A stretch of DNA of 64,000 nucleotides, from assembly GCA_963931925.1 (NCBI GenBank), contig OZ007575.1, positions 36,465,850 through 36,529,849 of the forward strand, in the 5' to 3' direction. Below the pieces are notes generated by a model. The model was given only the letters and a program-made list of their open reading frames with translations, was not told where the DNA came from and searched no databases. The position numbers and the translations under genes are program-made. Position 1 is the first letter of the stretch; each line of letters opens with the position of its first letter. The DNA comes from Onchidella celtica. Taxonomy: Eukaryota > Mollusca > Gastropoda > Systellommatophora > Onchidiidae. Positions 11,647 to 23,465 of this stretch are shown in pieces.

Positions 11647-13052
11647 TCAAGCTTCTCTGTTCCGTAAGTTATAAACCCTGGTCCGAACAAAAGGACGGCG
11701 TTTTGGACTAGGTCTACTTTCATCAGGTGCTTCCGGTTGAATCTCAGAGTTTTCTTCTCTGAGAGAAGTCGAAGGGTTACTACCTGGGGTGTTCAGAGAG
11801 TCTGTTAGATCCAAGCTACGATTTTGCGTACCGGTCTGCATAACAGCTGGTTCAGGAACAAGCATTATCTGATTTGTCTGGTCATTCACATTTAAGTCAT
11901 TATTTGTCGGCGAAGGAGCCGCTTCATTCGGAAAGGTAAGCGATGTAGTCATGTCTCCAGGTGGTGCCAGGTGGCGCAGAGCCACTGTTGTCTCCCTCCC
12001 ATCACGAAGTCTGACTTGAGCATACAGAGGATTGCAATCCAACAGTTCAACCTCATCTACCAAGGGGTCATACTTCGAAGTCCTCACGTTTCTTCTCATG
12101 AGCACAGTACCGGGAGTAGTTAACCAACCTGGAAGAGTTATACCAGTTGTGGATTTCCTGTTATAGCGAAATATTCTCTCGTGCGGAGTTTCGTTTGTGG
12201 CGGTACATAGAAGAGATCTTAGGGAATGAAGTGAATCTGTGAGAACGAGCTCCCACTGATGGGTCTCTAGGCCATGAGACCTCAGCGCAAGCGTTATTGT
12301 CTTCCAGAGCGTGCCGTTCAATCTTTCCACTTGCCCATTAGCTCTAGGGTTGTACGGAGTAGTCCGACTAGTAGCTATACCTTTGTTGTGAAGGAAGTCC
12401 TTGAGCTCACTAGACATGAAGTTAGCGCCCCTATCAGAGTGCACATAGGATGGCATTCCAAACAGAGAGAAGAGTTGACAAAAGCATTTGATTATAGTTG
12501 AGGCGTTCATATCAGCACATGGAAAAGCAAAGGGGAAGCGGGAGTACTCATCAATCATTGTCAGAAGGTACTTGTTCCTCGAGGAAGAAGGCAAAGGCCC
12601 TTTAAAATCCACGCTAAGGCGTTCAAAAGGCTGAGTGGCCTTGATAAGGTTAGCATCAGTCGATTTGTAAAAGGAAGGCTTTAGTTCACAGCAGATTCTA
12701 CAGTTTGCACACACTCTCTTCACTTCATCTAGTGAATAAGGGAGGTTCCTGCATTTGACGAAATGCATCATCCTCGTAACCCCAGGATGGGATAGTGTGC
12801 TGTGGAGATCTTGCAGTATTTCGGCGTTCGAGTTAGCAGTAGAACAGTACCCCCTCGAGAGAGCGTCTGCTGCATGGTTTTCTTTGCCAGGTCTGTATAC
12901 TACGTCATAGCTGTAGCACGACAGTTCAATTCTCCATCTCTGGATTTTGTCATTTTTCACCTTTCCTTTCTGAGCGTTATTGTACATAAAAGCGACGCTT
13001 TTCTGGTCAGTCACAAGTTGGAAATGTTTTCCAAGCAAATAATGTTTCCACA
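11647..13052 (-). pseudogene. Ty3/Gypsy Pol C-terminal part: RNase H end and integrase
   Basis: This encodes the end of RNase H (QLVTDQKSVAFMYN, then RPGKENHAADALSRG) and the integrase that inserts element DNA. The zinc-binding HHCC region spans HSTLSHPGVTRMMHFV to CANCRICCE. The catalytic DDE core has D in LSVDFKGPLP, D in YVHSDRGANFMS and E in NGQVERLNGTLW, all present. The C-terminal region is polar and proline/serine-rich, ending YNLRNREA. It continues the upstream gag-pol frame after a frameshift near 13045-13055. Integrase itself looks intact. Confidence 0.9.
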
Positions 13053-15295
13053 ATGGCATATGCCTCTTTCTCGACAGATGAATGTTTCCTTTCACTATGA
13101 TTTAGTGTTCTTGAAAAGAAAGCAACAGGTCTCCCATTCTGATTCAGGGTAGCTGCTATCGCTATGTCAGAAGCATCCGTTTCGACCACAAGAGGGATAT
13201 CCTGGTCAATGGTTGTAACAGCAGCATTCTCTATCTCTCTCTTCAACAGTTCAAAAGCACATTTCACTTTCTTTGGTAATGGAAAAGTGTGGTTGTTGAC
13301 AAGAGGGTGTATTTTGTCAGAAAAGTTTGGGATCCAAGAAGAGTAGTAGGCAAACATGCCTACAACCCGTCGTTGTGATTTTGCGTCATGAGGATCAGCC
13401 AGATCTCGCAGCGGTTGTAGTCTGTCAGGGTCAGGTTTGATGCTGCCCTTGGAAACCAGGAACCCAAGCAGCTTGATTTCTCTGGCGGAAAGGATGCTCT
13501 TGTCCTCATTGAAAGTTATGCAGTACTCAGCGGCACACTTCATAAAGTGAGAGAAGTTTTCATCATGCTCCTTCTGATTTCTACCGCAAATAGTGACATT
13601 GTCTAAATATGCGAAAGTGTCTTTAATTTTCTCATTTCTGACGAGGCCGTCAATGATGCGTTGAAAGCAAGCGACTCCATTAGTGACGCCGAATGGAATA
13701 CGTTTGAACTGGTAGAGGTTTCCACTGGCCTCAAAGGCAGTGTAGAATTTCTCTTCCTCCTTTATGGGAATTTGGTGGTAGGCACTGCGAAGATCTACTG
13801 TACTGTACACCTCATATTTCGAGATCTCCTCAATCATCTCATCTATTCGAGGAAGAGGATATGCATCAAGCTGGGTGAAACGATTGATAGTCTGACTATA
13901 ATCCACTACCATTCTTTTCCTGTGCCGGTCATTTGTTGTTACCAGCACTTGCGCTCTCCACGGAGAATCAGAAGGTTCAATCACATCTTCGGCAAGCAGT
14001 TTTTGGACTTCAGAGTCTATGAATTGTCTATCTGGTGTAGAGAACCGTCTTGACTTTGTAGCTATAGGTCTGCAATCGGGAAGCAAGTTCTTGAACAGAG
14101 AGGCAGGTTCCACCTTTGCAGCAGTTATGCCACAGACAGAGAATGTAGGCTTGGGGCCTTTGAAAGTCATTTCAAGTCCTTTGTGTTGATCTAGAAAGTC
14201 GTGACCCAGTATTAGGTCAGCGCACAATCCTGGTAGAATAGAGAGCTTTATTCCTTGATAAGTTTCGCCATTATATTCCAGAGTAGCAAAACAATGGCCT
14301 TTGGTTGTACTTGAGAGATTCGTGGAAGCCATGGAGATCTCTTTTCTAGACTTGAAGGTCTTGAACTTCATAAATTGAGCTTTGTCTGCTGAGATAAAAC
14401 TTTCAGAGCTTCCTGTGTCCACCAGTGCCCTCAGAGGAGTGTCAAAGACCTTGACTTTTATAATGGCTTTCTGAAGACTTAAGGGGGCCGCAGCAGTGAA
14501 GGCCGAATTAAGGATGGGATCAGCAGCAGAGGCGAAGTCATTCCGTTTTCCTTTTGATAGACACACCTTTTGATAATGTCCTTTCTTCCCACATCCTTTG
14601 CAAGTTGCCTCTCGAGCAGGGCATTTTGATCGGGGATGCCGTTGAAAACCACAGAAGAAGCATTTGGAACTGATTGCAGCTGATAGTGTATCACTCTCGT
14701 CGATGGCTGGAGTGGTGGTACTGCCGCAGGGCACTGATGATGAAGCTGGTACATTGTTGTATGTCTGGGATTGTTTTTCGGCCATTTCTAGCGATCTAGC
14801 TTGATCAAAAGCAGCAGACAAGTCTAATGTCTTATTCTCAAGGAGTCTTTGTCTGATTTGACTTGAAGAGAGGCCACAGATGAAAGCGTCTCGGATGAAA
14901 TCATCCCTGTTTTTGTCGGCTGAAACAGCTTTGAACTCACACTCTTTTGCAAGAATCTTCAGTCTCTGTAAGAATTGGTCAAGTGTCTGCCCTGGTTCTT
15001 GTTTGGTAGTTGTTAAGATGTGCCGAGCGAATATTTCATTTCCAGGTTTAACATAAATGTTTTTCAGGACTTCCACGGCAGAGGCAAAGGTGGAACAATC
15101 GATGATGTATTCATATACAAAGGGGTCAACGAAGTTTATCAGCAAGTCAAGTTCATCAAGAGTAGGAGTGGAAGATTGTTGTCGTAGAGATGACAGGAAA
15201 TTGTTGAAAGTTCGCAGCCAGTGATTCCAGCGTTTGGATGCGTCTGGTGTGTTTGGGTCCGCGTTGAACCTCTCAGGTCGGAGAAAACGCTCCAT
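13007..15295 (-). pseudogene. Ty3/Gypsy Gag-protease-RT-RNase H polyprotein
   Basis: The start is ATG at 15295 (MERFLRPERFN). Gag has a capsid-like helical region then two CCHC zinc knuckles, CFFCGFQRHPRSKC and CKGCGKKGHYQKVC. Protease has LVDTGSSESFI. Reverse transcriptase has STVDLRSAYHQIPI, FKRIPFGVTNGVACFQ and the active-site segment AYLDNVTICG, where the second Asp of the usual YxDD is Asn. RNase H begins VVETDASDIAIAATL and has SSVEKEAYAIVE. The frame is lost just after that near 13050, where a few bases appear deleted. Gag and Pol share one frame, with no gag-pol shift. Confidence 0.9.
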
Positions 15296-15628
15296 GTTGA
15301 AATGTTGAATAAATTGATATGAATAAATTGAAAGCGGAGAGTCTGAAGTCTGTTTTAGCCAATTATCTTGGCTTTATTCAACATTCAACTGTAGTAGGAT
15401 CAGAAGCATGATCCAGTTATAATCCTTCTACCGAGCAATGGCGCTAGGAAGGACGAAATCGTTTATTGCAACGTCTGTGACGTCATCTCCGCACAGTGGT
15501 ATTCATTAGTGGTGCGTTATTGTTCAACACAAGCAGATAGCAGATAGTTAGACAAACAGATAAAACAAACAGTACATGACGAGCGATTAAAGTAACACAA
15601 AGCACATAAACATAGCAACATCACGACA
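15296..15628 (-). repeat. 5' LTR and leader of the Ty3/Gypsy element
   Basis: It starts TGTCGTGATG on the minus strand and carries a polyadenylation-type AATAAA. A TTCAACATTTCAAC stretch precedes the gag ATG. The LTR/leader border cannot be set because the other LTR is truncated. The right flank outside the element begins GAGCC. Confidence 0.7.
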
Positions 15629-17614
15629 GAGCCCATAGACAGTTCAGCATTCAATTCTACCTCACTGTCGCGTTTGTTATAGTCCAACACCCCTCGCCGA
15701 AAAGCAACTTTATATATAGGGACCTACACCTTATGAACTGGTCCATAATCAGTGATTAACAAAGATGAAGAAGACTTGACTACACCCAGAAGCTATCTTG
15801 AGCATAGCTTGTATTCGTCGACGCAGCCCCGCAGTCAGCAGAATAGTGGGGGATAAAAATAGGTTTATAATCAAAGTTTGACCTGATTTTATCTAGATTT
15901 AGGCATGTTTTTCACTATGCGGTCGTTTTCATCCTAATCGAAAGGTAAAGAGTGGAGTGAAAGAGTTTGTGTGGATTTTTTGGTTTGTTTGACTTGAGGT
16001 AATCTAAGAATAATTTATTTACTCCATGCACAGCAAGAGCTATCAAAGCATAATAATATAGTCTAGATCTAGACAACTGTGATCAAAATCAGTGGAACGT
16101 AACTATTATTTTTATCAAGAACATCACTTCACTTGATAGGTCGAGCGAACCTATACCGCAACGGCAGACAGCCACTTCTCCGAGATCACTGCACATTGTT
16201 GTGTCACAGAGATGCCACTTTTATTTTTAAAGCACTTTCTGCCATAAAATGTTAATAGGTCCTTTTCGAGAAACTTTAAATGAGATGGTAGAATAACAAA
16301 ATCTCTGGCTATGAATTAAATTGAAATGACAATGAAAACTTGCCGTTCAAATTATATTTTTTAAAAATGGATGAAAAATATGCCTTTATAAGTCTGTTAG
16401 TATGAATGAATGGTATTATCACATTAGTTTGGCTTGTAAATTGCTGCATTCCTGTCCTGTTGACAAGAATAGTCCACTCTTTAGATTTTGCAGTGCCTAG
16501 CACCCGTTTCATTGTTTTAGTTGCTGCATTTATAATTATGTAAATATGATGTAGCGATACGTCCTATTATAAGGATCTTACGAGCTTAAATTTTGATTAC
16601 CCTTTGCAGAAGGCCACACTTCGCCCTGACCAGCACCCACACTGACTTGGCTCTAGAGTCTGAATGAGATCAGTCCCCACACAAAACATGTCTAGATCTA
16701 GACTTTAGATCCACTGAATTACACTAGACGTCTTCAAAAATATATCATTCTTCCCACTCAACCACCCACTTCCAATGCAACATTGAGACTAAAAAGTAGG
16801 CCTACTTTTAAAACTATCTAGATCTAGAAATCTAGATCTAGATCTAGAGTCTACATGTATGGATCAGAAAAGCAAGGAAAAACGAACGAACATACACAGC
16901 AATTAATACAGGGACTCTAGAGTAACTGCCAAAAATAGGTGGAAGTTGCCGAATGTGCTTAAAGACTGAGACAGGTAAAGGGGCTAGATCAAGCTCTAGA
17001 TTAGAGGTCTAAACCTAGATTGAGAGTTACCACAGACAGAGTTGTTCGTATTTCGTTTGTACTTTGCTAGGCAACCCAGTTAAAATGTTGGTGTTGTTTT
17101 AGTATTCTCTGCCTTCAGCTCCACTCCACTCACTCGATAGCAAACCAGGAGCCAAAGGGATTAGTGTGGTGGGTAGAAAACCAGACTGAAACAGAATGAA
17201 AATGAAAACAAATCCCTGTAACATTGAGAACAGGGGTGTTGACAACTTACCCAATCTGTCCACCATCTTGAGTTTCTGACTCACAGACGTTGCCAGGTAC
17301 ACGAGTACACTTGAAGCCAATTCACAAAAAGAGACAAATCCGAGTGCAATTTTCCTGAAAATAACAGTGTTCTTTGATGCGTTTGTAGCTATTACGGTTT
17401 GATTTGAAGCCCGTTAAAAAATCCTAAAAGCAAGAAATGTCAAGAATGATCCGTGGTCTTCGACTGACTTTAACAGGAGAGCACATTCACATAATATTAA
17501 AGTAAAATATAAAATCATCGGCAAAGTTGAAGTTGCTTGTCTCTGATTCGAGGCCGAAAAGTTTATAATTATTATATAACTAGATGACCTTCCGGGCATT
17601 GCCCGGGATAAACA
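15629..17614. other. No confirmed gene; possible minus-strand first exon
   Basis: Mostly non-coding. Repeated TCTAGATCTAGA runs occur at 16680-16860. On the minus strand, ATG codons at 17320 and 17266 precede a strong donor-like GTAAGT at about 17250-17245. This could be a 5' exon of a gene running leftwards, but no partner exon was found. Another repeat head, ACTAGATGACC...CCCGGGATAA, lies at 17580-17611. Confidence 0.4.
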
Positions 17615-17642
17615 ATCTCTCTCTTTCTGTCTCTCTCTCTTT

Positions 17643-17686
<44 letters not shown>

Positions 17687-17691
17687 TTCCT

Positions 17692-17748
<57 letters not shown>

Positions 17749-17754
17749 TCTCTC
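17615..17754. repeat. (CT)n microsatellite
   Basis: About 140 bases of CT with occasional TTT and CCC interruptions, directly after the CCGGGATAA repeat head and before repeat family D. Confidence 0.95.
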
Positions 17755-18090
17755 ATATAATAAAAGTAATAAACTACAGTCTTGCTTCAGAACTCATGCG
17801 CACCAAAAACATTACGCACCAAACTGAACGCTTGATACGATTACTTTTTATGACATGTACGATACTATAATATGTAACGAAACAAACATGCAGAAATACT
17901 GATGTTACATAGCAATAAACATTGTTATTTTTTTAAAATACATGCTTGAAGTAAACGACTTTTAATCATAGCCATCATCTTCCTTATCTCAATTGCCACC
18001 TTCCTGCCAAATTCAAGGCCCTGAAGAGTGTATAGTTTGGTCAGTTAGTCATGCCAAAGGTTGCAAGTTACTGAAATATATAATAGATTC
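17755..18090 (+). repeat. Interspersed repeat family D, uninterrupted copy
   Basis: Nearly the same sequence as 52040-52243 plus 53455-53610 in the same orientation. In this copy the two halves are continuous (ATACATGCTTGAAGTAAAC at about 17940). In the other copy they are split by a solo LTR. It is non-coding; the product of the parent element is unknown. Confidence 0.85.
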
Positions 18091-18374
18091 AGTGCAAGTT
18101 GGATGGTAAAACACACTGTAAGATAATTTATAGGACAGGTGATTCTAAATTAGAACTAATTGCTCAGGAAATGAAAAAAAGGGGGGGGGGGCGCATAGTG
18201 AACAACTCGTTTTAATCAGTGACCAAATTTTCCCGGATCAAGCCAGTTAAGTGGGAAAGTCATCCTCTTGAAGTTGAATGCATCCTGGAAGGTGTGAGCG
18301 AATAATCCACAACGCCTACCTCTATGTTGTACTCATTACGACGAAACTCGTTGTGAAGGATAACCTCTATTGTG

Positions 18375-18625
18375 GAGGTTGTCGGGAAGTAGATTTTTAA
18401 AATTTTTATTTTGTAGACATGTGACAAGAGTCAGTGGGATATCAAAGACAATCCTCCAGGGTACAGTTCAGGGAATGAGGAGACGGGGCAGAAAAAGAAA
18501 GAAATGGAGGGACAATATTACTGAATGGGCATGGGAAAAACTTTGCTACAACCCAGGTCCTTGCCCATGACAGCCAGAGATGAGGGCATGAGATTGTGCA
18601 ACGCTCGCCAGTGCAGTGCCCCTGT
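18375..18625 (+). pseudogene. LINE reverse-transcriptase 3'-end fragment
   Basis: The frame contains FCRHVTRVSGISKTILQG then GMRRRGRKRKKWRDNITEW, the C-terminal signature of many LINE endonuclease-RT proteins (a short H-V-R segment, an RRRGR-K-W stretch and an EW end). The rest of the protein is missing upstream. Downstream remnants run on in broken frame to about 18600. It is a 5'-truncated dead copy; the LINE clade cannot be settled from this piece. Confidence 0.6.
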
Positions 18626-19110
18626 GACGAAGTATTTGGTCCCCCGTAGTGGACGTTCCTGCGGAACAAATACTTCGTAGTAAAATGTCACCCGCAACAA
18701 ATACTTCGTAGTAAAATGTCACCCGCAACAAATACTTCGTAGAACGTACTCCTATGCGTTCTGCCCAAACTGAAGATTTTTGGCAATTTTCACACGAAGT
18801 CTTGAAAACTCGATGGAATGTCACCATAAAAAAAACCCGAATCCTAATTCTGTATCAAGAACGATTTTTGGCAATTTTTATAAAATAGCGGGGTTTTTGT
18901 GCGGGGGTTGGGAGTGGGGGTGGGGTGGTGGGGGGTGGGTGGCGTTGTACTTCGTCCACAGGAACGTTTACTATGAAGTAAAAGACCCGGGGGAACAAAT
19001 ACCTCTTAGCCTTTTATCCCTCCCCCTCCCCCACCCCCAACGAGATACTGTCAAGTAACCGTTCCCCCAGGAACTTTTGTTTCATAGCAAACGTCCCCCC
19101 CCCCCCACCC
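18619..19110. repeat. Degenerate GAAGTATTTGTTCC-type repeat cluster 1
   Basis: Motifs AACAAATACTTCGTAG and their complement recur: two tandem units of about 31-33 bases at 18665-18740, then looser copies around 18945-19090 (TTTACTATGAAGTA, GGGGGAACAAATACC). A second cluster lies at 21776-21990. G- and C-runs separate the copies. Confidence 0.6.
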
Positions 19111-20881
19111 TAGAATAAGTACATGTGCACTGAAGCAAATGTTTCCCCCGACCAAAAAATACATGTAGGTTACTACAAACGGAAACTGTAAATTTATGGA
19201 GCAAATAAATAAGGAAATGTATTTTACGCTGGCATCTAGTTACCAATAATTTAAAAGATTTAAACCAGACTAAAAGAGACATGAGAACTGCAAAGGAAGG
19301 CCCATGTAGCAATACTACGGAGATAGTTGTTGTATGTTTTCGTCCTTTCCTGGTTTCCTTTCTGTCTTTCCCGTTCTCTGCCCTTTTCTCATTCTTCAGC
19401 CTTACTCCTTCTTCATTTGCTGTTCCAATCTACATTTTTAAATATCTATTTATTTCTGTGTCGGGGGTTGTGTCAAACTTATAAGTATATATTCTGTTTG
19501 ACCGTTGTTGTTTTCTTGCGTATTTTATAAATTAGTTGATTTGAAATATCTGTTTATTTGTTGCTTTATAATTCTATATTGTGTGTGTGTATGGGCGTGC
19601 CTACATAAATTATGTGAAGATAACAGACAGACAAACAGAATGAGATAGCTCGGAATAGACTGTTCCTGTCGGGTGTCATAGATGTGGTTCTAACTGGACC
19701 AGAGAAGGTAGAGGATACTATTGGCCACATGGACGTCTGGAACAGATAATAAAATGGTGTGAAGAGACCCCCCCCCTCCTTCCCCACATGTTTCTTTTTA
19801 CCTTTTGAAATGGGATGGGGGTGTGAGGCGGTGTTAAACTCGTGCCGCACTTGGGAAGATGAGATTTCAGTGATCATCATATCTTAAAAGAACAAATCTG
19901 CAGATTTAAATCTGGTGAAAGAAAAAAAAAAAGAAGAATCACATCAGCCCCGGTGTCAGCAGTCCTTCTCGTCTTCAAGGGCTGAAGCAACGTCTTAAGG
20001 AAGGGCTTTCGTTTTGAAGCAAGGAAGATTGACTTAGTCCATCAAGCCTATGTGTTCCTTTGCCGGGCACTGTTTTAACTCTACTTGGTCCAAGCCATTT
20101 TGGAGTGTGACTTGTCCGCTTCGCCTACTGTTTCCATGCATATGATTTTGTCTCCAACCGCGTATATTGGCTCTTGATGTCTACAGCTGAAAAGCTACTT
20201 TTGCTTTTGTTGTGCTTCCAACGGATTCCAGTATTCTCGAGGTTTCAGTTACTCTTATCTGTTTTTCTCTGTTATCAGCAGCCAGAGTGACAAATCAAAT
20301 TGTTGTGATGTCACGTTGCCATGGGTCCTAATATCGTACTGATCAAATCGACAGGTATTTTGAAAGACACCTTTCCATTTGGTATTCGAGCAGCAGATGT
20401 GACTTCCAATGGAAATACAAAGGTATACAATCATATATGAGGCTGAACTCATTCTTAGCCATGCCCCGGCAGGATGCTTGAATCAAGCAAACACTTGGCA
20501 GTGTAAATAAAAACTGATTCGTTTCTGGCCGTGGCTAGTGACTGATCAGATCATTCATAAAATGTCAGAATTTTGTACCCACAAACAGGACGAATCCATT
20601 TCACTAATTTCAGCTGTAACACATTTTGATGAAGGGGTGCAATTTTGAAGTTTTGCCGATAAATCGCCGTTTTCTTTCATCTTTTTGTCATCGTTGCTAA
20701 CAGTAACACACTACTCCTAGACGATGGGAATAGTCCAGCTGCCTACTTTTGGACACAGCTGAGGGGTTGAAAGGTGTAACATTTTGTTTTTGTATGAATG
20801 CGTGAAACCAAGATGATTAACCATCGTTATTTCTTTTTAATGTGAATAATTGACTAAAACGGTAAATGCATGTGTGTGTGC

Positions 20882-20883
<2 letters not shown>
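19111..20883. other. No recognised gene
   Basis: Non-coding by inspection. A C-run at 19095-19107 and a TG run at 19578-19590 are the only simple repeats. Short frames lack motifs. Confidence 0.4.

Positions 20884-20971
<88 letters not shown>
20884..20971. repeat. (GA)n microsatellite, about 44 units
   Basis: Uninterrupted AG/GA run of about 88 bases. Confidence 0.97.
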
Positions 20972-20974
<3 letters not shown>

Positions 20975-21201
20975 ATACGGAACTGTTGTTGAAGTAGTAT
21001 TACTTGCGGTAGTAGTAGTTGTTGTTGTTTTGTTGTTACTGTCAGAGGAGTGAGAGAAGGGTTGTAAGAAACTATGTGAAAGAAGGTCAGATGTTCGGTG
21101 GTTCAGTTCTATTTTATTCTTTTTTTTTTAAAAATGGGTTTTCTGTTCGGAAACGGCGAAACTAGCAACATCACCAACGCTGTCCAGACTGGTAGTCCTA
21201 T

Positions 21202-21610
21202 TATATGAGGTGATTAAAAAAACAACAAACTGCCCCAACATTGACACCAAATATCTCGCAATCCTTTTGATGAATCCGTGAGAAATTTTGGTAGAGTTAT
21301 GTCAGTTATATGTGTAATGCTATGTTAAAATTTCATTAAGATTTAATAATTACTTTTAAAGATATTTTAGATTAAGTGAGTGTCTGTAAAAAATTAATGA
21401 AACAAGCCATCTGATCAAGAACGATGAAGATTTTAACGCAAACAGCTATCCAACGCACAACAGTTGAGTATTTTTTCTCCATTTTTAAAAAAAATTAAAA
21501 CCAGTCCACTTTTCCAAAAATTTCTTACGGATTCATCAAAAGGATTGCGAGATATATTAAATTGTGTCAATGTTGGGGCAGTTTTTTTTTTTTTTTTAAT
21601 CGCCTTATAT
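21202..21610. mobile_element. MITE with roughly 95-bp terminal inverted repeats
   Basis: The left arm 21202-21300 and right arm 21516-21610 are inverted copies. Both read inward as a GATTAAAAAA stretch, CTGCCCCAACATTGACAC and TCTCGCAATCCTTTTGATGA. A TA/TATA pair at each edge would fit a Tc1/mariner-type target duplication. The 215-base centre has no coding potential. Likely a non-autonomous DNA transposon; no matching transposase is seen here. Confidence 0.75.
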
Positions 21611-21775
21611 AACTGACAAACATAAAAATGTCGCACTTAATTACATGCAGTTTACAGATTAAATTTACAGATTTTAAAGGACGAATGGTCATTGGGCCAG
21701 AATTTGTTTTCTAAAGTAATTGTTACAAATTGTAGAAAATGTTCATTTTTGGTCAAATAAAGGGGCAGCTTTGAC

Positions 21776-21995
21776 TGTGAAGTATTTGTTCCAGGGGACC
21801 ATCTACAATATAGTACTTGTTCCGGGGGGACCAACTACTTCATAGCATTTGTTCCGTGGGTACCAACTACTTCACAGGATTTGTTCCGGGCGGACCATCT
21901 ACAATGGGGGAACAAATACTTCACAGCTCTCACAAAGCGTGAACCACGAAGTAGGCCACTTGTTCCGGAGCAGCGTCTACGATGGGAGACCAAAT
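21776..21995. repeat. Degenerate GAAGTATTTGTTCC-type repeat cluster 2
   Basis: At least six imperfect units of about 30-35 bases contain GAAGTA/CTTCA, TTTGTTCC and a G-rich GGGGGACCA stretch. They resemble the cluster at 18619-19110, and both orientations of the motif are present. The periodicity is loose, suggesting an old tandem array. Confidence 0.6.
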
Positions 21996-22583
21996 ACGTC
22001 GTCACATCCCCCCCCCCCACACACACACACAACTCCGGAAGGAACCAGAGAGCCCTGTGCTAACTAGCTGTATTTCTTTCAGATGTCTTATGCGACAGTT
22101 AAACAGGCAGGATTATTAAATTTTGGACTGATCACACCAGTACAATTCTCGAACTTTAGTCCCGAGCGGCACGTTTTGGTCGCAAACAATGTAGACATAC
22201 TGGGATGAAGTTTCTCTGCACAAAGATTTCCTGCACTGGTGTGCGTTGAGATCAGTGTTGCCGGTGAAGATTTTCAAGAATCCCACATAATAAATCCCAA
22301 GATGAGGTAAAAACAAAACAAAACCGCAGCTTCGTTTCTAACCCATAAAATACCGGTACATTAAACTTTTACAATTTCGTCGTCTATTGAGTTTAAAGTG
22401 AGCAATATAGTGACACAGGGAACTTTAAATTCCTCCCCCCCCCCCCCAAGCCCATTTGGCTTTACTCACCGTTCAAGTCCCCAATGGTATTGTAAGACAA
22501 GTAGAACGGCCATTTTGTGACAACCCCTCCCCCTTTTTTGTGTTTTGTTTTCACAAAGAAGTAATAGCAAAATATACAATAGA

Positions 22584-22703
22584 CTGAAAAATGCCAAGAT
22601 CCTCTGAAAAATGAGAAGATCCTCTGAAAAATGCCAAGATCCTCTGAAAAATGCCAAGATCCTCTGAAAAATGCCAAGATCCTCTGAAAAATGCCCAGAT
22701 CCC
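22584..22703 (+). repeat. Tandem repeat, six 20-bp units
   Basis: The unit CTGAAAAATGCCAAGATCCT starts at 22584, 22604, 22624, 22644, 22664 and 22684. One unit has GAG for CCA and the last has CCC. Three units make 60 bases, so the minus strand shows a spurious repetitive protein. Confidence 0.95.
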
Positions 22704-23194
22704 AAGGTAACCACCAAAATCACCCAGCTCTTGGGAAAAATCCCAAGGACCGGCAACCCTGGTTGGGTTACCCAATCAGTTACGTTTCTCCTAATGTTAT
22801 AGCAACACCATACTGCCCATAAATATTCAAGTCACGTACCCCGCGCCAACGAGAGCATGTTGCCGTAAAAGAAACGGCAATGAAATTGTGGTGCTTTTGT
22901 AGGAAACTAAAAATGTATTGGCTGGAATTGTGGACCAGTGAATTTCAAGTACTTAGTTATAAAATGCGATCGGTCAGTGGATTTTCAATATTTTGGTTCC
23001 ACATCAAACTGACACGAGATGGAAGAGGTGGGGGTGGGGGTGGGGGGGGGGGGGGGAGGGGGAGTGGGAGAAGAATGCCATCACTCTTGTCAGTGACCAG
23101 TCCCGTTAGGGTCAATGGCTGAATTACAGAACAGATCACTTGTCTGCGAGACTGGAAAATCTGAAATATTTTTTGTTCGTTAATCTTATTATAA

Positions 23195-23465
23195 AAAAAA
23201 AAAGAATAGTGGCGGGAGTTATTCGTTGTGGTGCAATTTTGACCCTTTTTTTTGCTCGAAGCTACAGCCTAAATGACAGTTTCAAATGTTATAAAAATAA
23301 TTGTTCAAATTGTCAACTAAATTATCCAGCAAAATCGCTTTTGTATCGATCGATTGTGTTGATTCAAGTTTCAGATATTTTTAAATAAAAAGTTGTAAAA
23401 GTTTGAAAAAAAAAAATATAATTTATCTGTGCCGAGAAGCCCCTGTAACTTTTTAAAATGTTTAA
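23195..23465 (+). repeat. Interspersed repeat family F, partial copy
   Basis: Shares GTGGTGCAATTTTGACC, CTACAGCCTAAATGACA and a TTCAAGTTTCAG stretch with copies at 27016-27480 (minus), 31070-31480 and 59095-59545. The shared order across four copies shows a dispersed family, all divergent. No coding capacity. Confidence 0.65.

Larger units (their letters stand above)
11405..15628 (-). mobile_element. Ty3/Gypsy LTR retrotransposon, 3' LTR truncated
   Basis: The element reads on the minus strand. The 5' LTR begins TGTCGTGATG at 15628 and contains AATAAA near 15373. The same 89-base LTR start recurs at 11493-11405 with one mismatch seen, immediately after a polypurine tract (GAGGGGGGAAGAA) at 11494-11506. 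Beyond 11405 the 3' LTR stops matching, so most of it was lost or replaced. Between lie gag-protease-RT-RNase H and integrase in the normal Ty3 order. The exact 3' limit of the 5' LTR and the primer site were not determined. A frameshift in RNase H and the broken LTR indicate an inactive copy. Confidence 0.85.

Noticed and set aside
22462..22775. Repetitive minus-strand proteins with HFSEDLGIFQRI repeats
   Set aside because: They come from the six 20-bp tandem units read in several frames.
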